Below are positions 59,100-64,000 of a DNA stretch of 64,000 bases, piece by piece. The DNA lies in the NCBI GenBank assembly GCA_023846275.1, contig CM043865.1, positions 33,308,412-33,372,411 on the forward strand, in the 5' to 3' direction. Each line of letters opens with the position of its first letter. Position 1 is the first letter of the stretch. The notes beneath the pieces were generated by a model, which saw nothing but the letters and a program-made list of their open reading frames with translations, was not told the origin of the DNA and did no database searches. Source of the stretch: Vanilla planifolia (lineage: Eukaryota > Streptophyta > Magnoliopsida > Asparagales > Orchidaceae). The translations under genes were made by a program, and so were the position numbers.

Positions 59100-62000
59100 A
59101 TTGTGGGTTTCCTGAGAATAGTCTATGGTCAAAATATGCTCGCTGCCATAAAAAAGGTTGAAGTTAAACCCTAGCATGAGACGACATTACCTTGGAAAAG
59201 TATGGCTGTTCCCACGCAGGTTTTCTCAACTGTAGCTACATGATTTGTTTACGTATGAAGTGTTCTGGAAGTCAAACGAAGTGGGTATGAATCTTGAAAA
59301 AGAATTTCTCCAATGTTTTTTTTAAGAATTATTAACAAAAAATTGTGTACTTTGGTCATGGAGCGTTAATTGCAGGTAAAAATAGAATTTTTCACTCCTT
59401 GTAACAAATAAAGATGCCTAAATTCCTCCGTCAACGTCGTCGGAGAAGGAGCTTGCCAAGGAAGAGGGTATTCAAAGATGACCATGTGATCTTTAGCTCT
59501 TAAATCTCCTTCTCAATAGCAAATAGTTATGGTTCAGCTTCTTGGTCGTCTTCTCAATGATCTTATTCTAGGGAAACTTGGGTGTCATCGTTGTATGCTT
59601 CTTTTCTTTTCTTGCCTTTCTTATATGTTCCTCTCATCTGAGATGACCTTGCTGTCATGCTACTCATGGTCTATGATTGTTATGATTATTTTAATCAATA
59701 AAATGATAATTTGCTCTACTAAAAACAAGATGGTGATTTAAATTTAAATTATTATCTTAAAACAAATTTAAACACTGATGAACAAGTTGATATTAAGAAA
59801 ATGCCATCACAGCTCAAATATTTTTAATAAGTGCATGTCCTTTTATAGAGCGAGTATGACAATACCTTGATCTTTATCATCATAAATAATCATCAATTTA
59901 ATCTTCGATTGGTTGGTGTTAGTGTCCAATATATTAATATTAATAAAAGAATTTGGATATTAAACATTATGAATCTTATAATATTATGTTTGTCATGTTT
60001 GTTATTAAAATGCTAGGTAGTTATATGTCAGAGTTTGGTTATTGCTAATGAATCTTGCTTAGTATTCTTTAACCATGGTGCACGACCTCCATTCCTAAGT
60101 CAAAAGCACAAACTTTCACGCTGATGGAAGGGCTTTGGATGACTTGACAATATAAGTGACTTGGTAGCCTTATTGAGGGCCATCATTCAAGGTTGAGAGT
60201 CGAAGTTAGGGATGTAAATGGTGAGGAGTTTTGATAAGGAGAACGAGGAGGAAGAATTAGAACGACATAGCTGAAGCTCTTGGTTTGAAATCTTGGTCTA
60301 AGGAGAGATATTGCAAAGATCAAAATGAGCATTCATCGATCACATGACAAGGAAGGGACATGATTAGAATGATAAGAAGGCATAGTTTGGATGATATAAT
60401 TAAGCAAATAAAATTTCTTTTTATAAATTGTTTTTCTTAATTAAATCTAATTCATGATTGAATAATTTACAATATTAGCATTAATTTATTCTATATAAAT
60501 ACTATCAAGAAGTATGTGGATAATAACAAATTGAAATTAAATAAAAGAAAAATCTATCATTCAAGTTGATGGAAAATTGAGAGGATAAAGAGAGTGGAAA
60601 AACTTGCAAAACAAGTGTGAAAAGGTCAACACCATCCGATATCCATTAAACCAACACCACATGACGGAGAATGGTAGCAAATGACATTTTTTTTTCTTAT
60701 TCTTATTTAAAAGAAAGGAGGTTCTTATGCTCATTTTTAAATGCTGCGGTAGACATTGACAATTAAGAAACTTTTTAAAGGTACAAGTTCAAACTTTTAA
60801 TAAAGATTTGCTACCTAGCTCACATTCCTACCACATGTGAGCAACTCTATCAATTATTATCTAGCTTTTAATTAGAAAATAATAAATAAATAAATTATTG
60901 TATGGGGGCTAAAGAATGACAACTAAGTTAACTCCATCTTGCCTTTCTTCCCTTCATACACCATTAACTACAATAGTCAAAATTGGATGGAGGAGATTAC
61001 TCATCTTGTCAATCTATAGGAAATATTTGCTCTTCAGTGTTCTTAACACATTGTAATCGCTTTCACCTAATTCTTCAATTTGATTTGAAATGATTAGGGC
61101 ATTGGATATTTGTGCCTCCATTTCTCATTGAATTGCTTAACTAAGTAGATTGTTTTAGATTGGACAAAAAAATGACTTTAGATTGGTTTTCTTATATAGT
61201 TTTAATGTTTATTGTGTAGCCACCTAAATAGAATTTCATCTCCAAAATTTATAATTATACTATACACCTAATTAATTAGTCAATTATATACAAAATATCA
61301 CAATTAAGAATATATCATCAAAGAACAATCATTTATTGAAGTCGATGAAAGAAAAGAAAGAAAATATAAAATTATATCTTTTCTTAGTCATACCAATATC
61401 ATCGTCAAGAGAGGTTTGCACATTCTTCAATCTCAAGGTATATACCCAAGCTTGTCATACAAGTTATTTAGATCACTAATTTGTCTATGTTTAGCTTTGG
61501 CAATTTTCCTATATCTTGTAGCAAAATCATTTGATGTATAACCTAAACTCATATAAAACAAGTTTTATAGACTTTTTGACATATATCATGGTAAAATGTT
61601 TCAAATGTTTCATGTTAAGGATAAGTTTTTTAGTCCATTTTTATCAATAGAGAAACTTGAAGTTGTTATTGCACTCCACCTTATTGGGAAATATTTTACT
61701 TTTTATTTGCTTTTGACTACTTTCTCTAGGTGATCAATGGTCATTATATTACCTTACTCCATATGTGCATAAAATCATCATTTGTTTATTGTGACACTTT
61801 GCCCATCTTTTTCACTCAAAATATGTAAAATAAGAGAAATATAAAAAATAAATTGAAATAAATAACAATATAGAAGATAATATCAAACCACTCAGATGAA
61901 AACGACAATAAAACATATTTTGGTAATCAATTTTTGCAAACAAAAAGAAACCATGCCATAGCACATGCATATAAATTATTGAGTACACTTTTTCATATGT

Positions 62001-64000
62001 AAGTCCAAAATGTATATTTTATAGTAAGAATATCTCATAAAAAAGATCACCATAAAATTCTCCTTCAATTTCTTAGATCAATAATTGCTAAGTTCCTCAT
62101 CTTGTTGTATTAGAAAAACTAAATGCATTTATTTTTAGAATTTGTTTATCTAAAAATTTGGAATATTATTGAATATCCTCTTATTTTTCTTTCTAAATTA
62201 GTGATAAGTGAAAATGTGAGAAAGCAACTTACTAATCTCACTATTGAGAAAAATCATAAAATGTCATTAAACTATTAAGTCATGAATAGTTTGTATTATG
62301 GTTTTTTTGCAACTAAATATAATTGTAATACGGGCCTTAAGAAAGCTCATAAAATTCAGTATATATCAGAAATTACTTATGAAGATATACCTCAAATGAA
62401 GCTTTTGGTGTCTCCTCTTAGCATTGTTTTCTATATTTGGGTTACTACTACTAGTTTAGTAAAAAGAAGTGATTTAATAGGAGCCCAATTAGGTTAATTG
62501 AAAGTAGATATAAACACATGTTAAGTCAAATCACTTAAAAATCTTTTGCATATGTTTTATTCATTTGTTATATTATTCTTATTCTATTTGATTAAATGTT
62601 ATAGCAATTATTTTTTTAATCCTTTAAAAAATTTCAAACTTTTGTTACAATTTGATTTCTTGATTTTTATTAATATCATAACTAATCATCCATTTGTGGT
62701 ATTTGATTCTTACTAAAACTAACATAAAACACCACATTTTTTCTTCCCAATAACTCATGCATATCTACATTAAGCCAGGCTTATTTATACACCAAGGTGA
62801 AATGGACCATTTGTTGAACTTAATGGACCATCCATTGAATTTAGCATATCATATGTCAACTCAAATATCACATGTCCAAGCTTAACATACCATACGTTAT
62901 GCTTGGGAATGGCTATTAAAGCCTAACTTCTGCCTCACTTTGGCTTTATAAACCAATTCTATACCTTAAGTAAACAATTTTAGGAACATAAAGTATTCCA
63001 TTGTAATATGCACATATTAAAATCAAACTAGATCAATGACTTCCATTTAAAATCCAAGCTCCAAAGCAACAAAACAAAATTTCTTAGCTTTCTAAACTTC
63101 TTAGGCATGTTGGAAACGAAAACTATTCAAACTACGAAGGTAAGCTTCATGAATAATTCATCTTTCTCAATCTCTTCATGCTTGCAATAACTCAAATTTT
63201 GCACAAAGATTTCCTCAAGCTCCCTTGAACAACTACTTAGATTTCCTCAATTTTCTTCTATTTTCAAAAGTAGAAATTGCTCCACATCTTATTGTAGTTG
63301 TTGAACTTGAATTCTTCTCTTCTCCTTCCTTGGATAAAAACCAACTCTTTTTTCTTCCATTGTCAAAGCTTCTTATAGTCGCAACAATTTCTCAAAGCTC
63401 TAAAGCTCTCAAGTTCTTTCCTCCCCAAGCACAGTAGCTCACAAAATGGATAAACTTGTTTAAGATTGAGCTAAAGGGTTAAAAGTTTCTTATTATCCTC
63501 AAAAATCAGAATAAGGATTTATTAATCCTTTGGAATTCTATAATGAATTTTAGATTTCCCTTAAAATTTAAGAATTCATATTAAATCAATTTTGTCTCTA
63601 AAAATTACAACAAATCACTAATAAAATTTTCCTAGGAAACTCTTTTAAGAATATGCTTATTTTAGAAATCTAAAATATTTTACAAACTAATACATATTCA
63701 AGGCTTGATCAAATATTAATATTTTTTTATATTTAAATCAATTCTTAAATAATAATTTTATTCATAAAAAAATACTAGTATTTACATATTCAAATATATA
63801 CATGCATACATATACTACATTATATTGTACAAATTTAGTAAACTATCTCAATGATTTTAAAAATGTAAGCAAGTCTAAGTGAAATAACATGAAAATGAAT
63901 ATCTTTGGACCACAAAAACTTTTCACACCTATTAATCTTAGTTGTCACAATGTGAGATTGAAAACCTAACTAAACTTAAGAACTTTGTCAACAATTATCT
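59100..64000. other. AT-rich intergenic stretch to the window end
   Basis: No gene is recognised over 4.9 kb. A small GC-richer spot at 59414-59470 encodes a short Arg-rich frame without support. A possible LTR-like promoter area lies near 62770-63000 (TTTATAAACC), but no element ends were found. Confidence 0.45.

Noticed and set aside
61380-61640. Possible copia-type remnant on the minus strand
   Set aside because: The reading gives no diagnostic motif; the resemblance is too weak to support.
1-64000. CRISPR arrays, operons, tRNA or rRNA genes
   Set aside because: None seen; the gene structure is eukaryotic, and the repeats found are microsatellites, minisatellites and transposon remains.

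Overview
This window looks like nuclear DNA of a flowering plant, probably a monocot. The evidence is short GC-rich exons in a very AT-rich background, GT-AG introns, plant gene families, and long LTR retrotransposon remains. The GC-rich 5' exons (4-hydroxyphenylpyruvate dioxygenase, the glycosyltransferase, the germins) fit a commelinid monocot, but the species cannot be named from sequence alone. Six host genes can be supported.

Left part, 1-28 kb: three germin-like protein (GLP) genes, each with two exons and 221 residues. GLP1 (260-1014, +) and GLP2 (14344-15098, -) are close paralogues in convergent orientation and share a distal promoter block. GLP3 (26664-27406, +) is more distant; about 1.05 kb of its upstream region is present a second time 2.6 kb further upstream with no gene behind it. 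Between the GLPs lie a 2,993-bp solo LTR with an exact 5-bp target duplication (7061-10053), an LTR-like block (2849-4667), a broken Ty3/gypsy fossil on the minus strand (about 17.4-19.1 kb), a degenerate 38-bp minisatellite and several dispersed repeats.

Middle part, 28-44.5 kb: mostly fossil transposons. An old, broken Ty3/gypsy element with recognisable LTRs occupies 29.85-34.47 kb. At 36.24-40.11 kb a plus-strand LTR carries a complete minus-strand LTR of the same family nested inside it, with target duplication GGTAC. The outer LTR itself interrupts an older repeat whose uninterrupted copy lies at 28.1-28.8 kb. No host gene was found here.

Right part, 44.5-64 kb: 4-hydroxyphenylpyruvate dioxygenase (44596-46312, +, 449 residues, all three iron ligands) and a GT47 exostosin-family glycosyltransferase (46592-52594, -, 459 residues, 4.4-kb second intron full of repeats) converge with 279 bp between the coding ends. 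Further on lies a five-exon GARP/G2-like MYB-type transcription factor (56751-58915, -, 191 residues). The rest is AT-rich DNA with microsatellites and local duplications. I see no functional link among the six genes beyond the tandem-family relation of the GLPs, and no evidence of a new biological system. The most unusual signals are the duplicated GLP3 upstream region with its perfectly conserved 52-bp GC-rich core, the same-family nested LTRs inserted at a palindrome, and the hairpin-unit array inside those LTRs.
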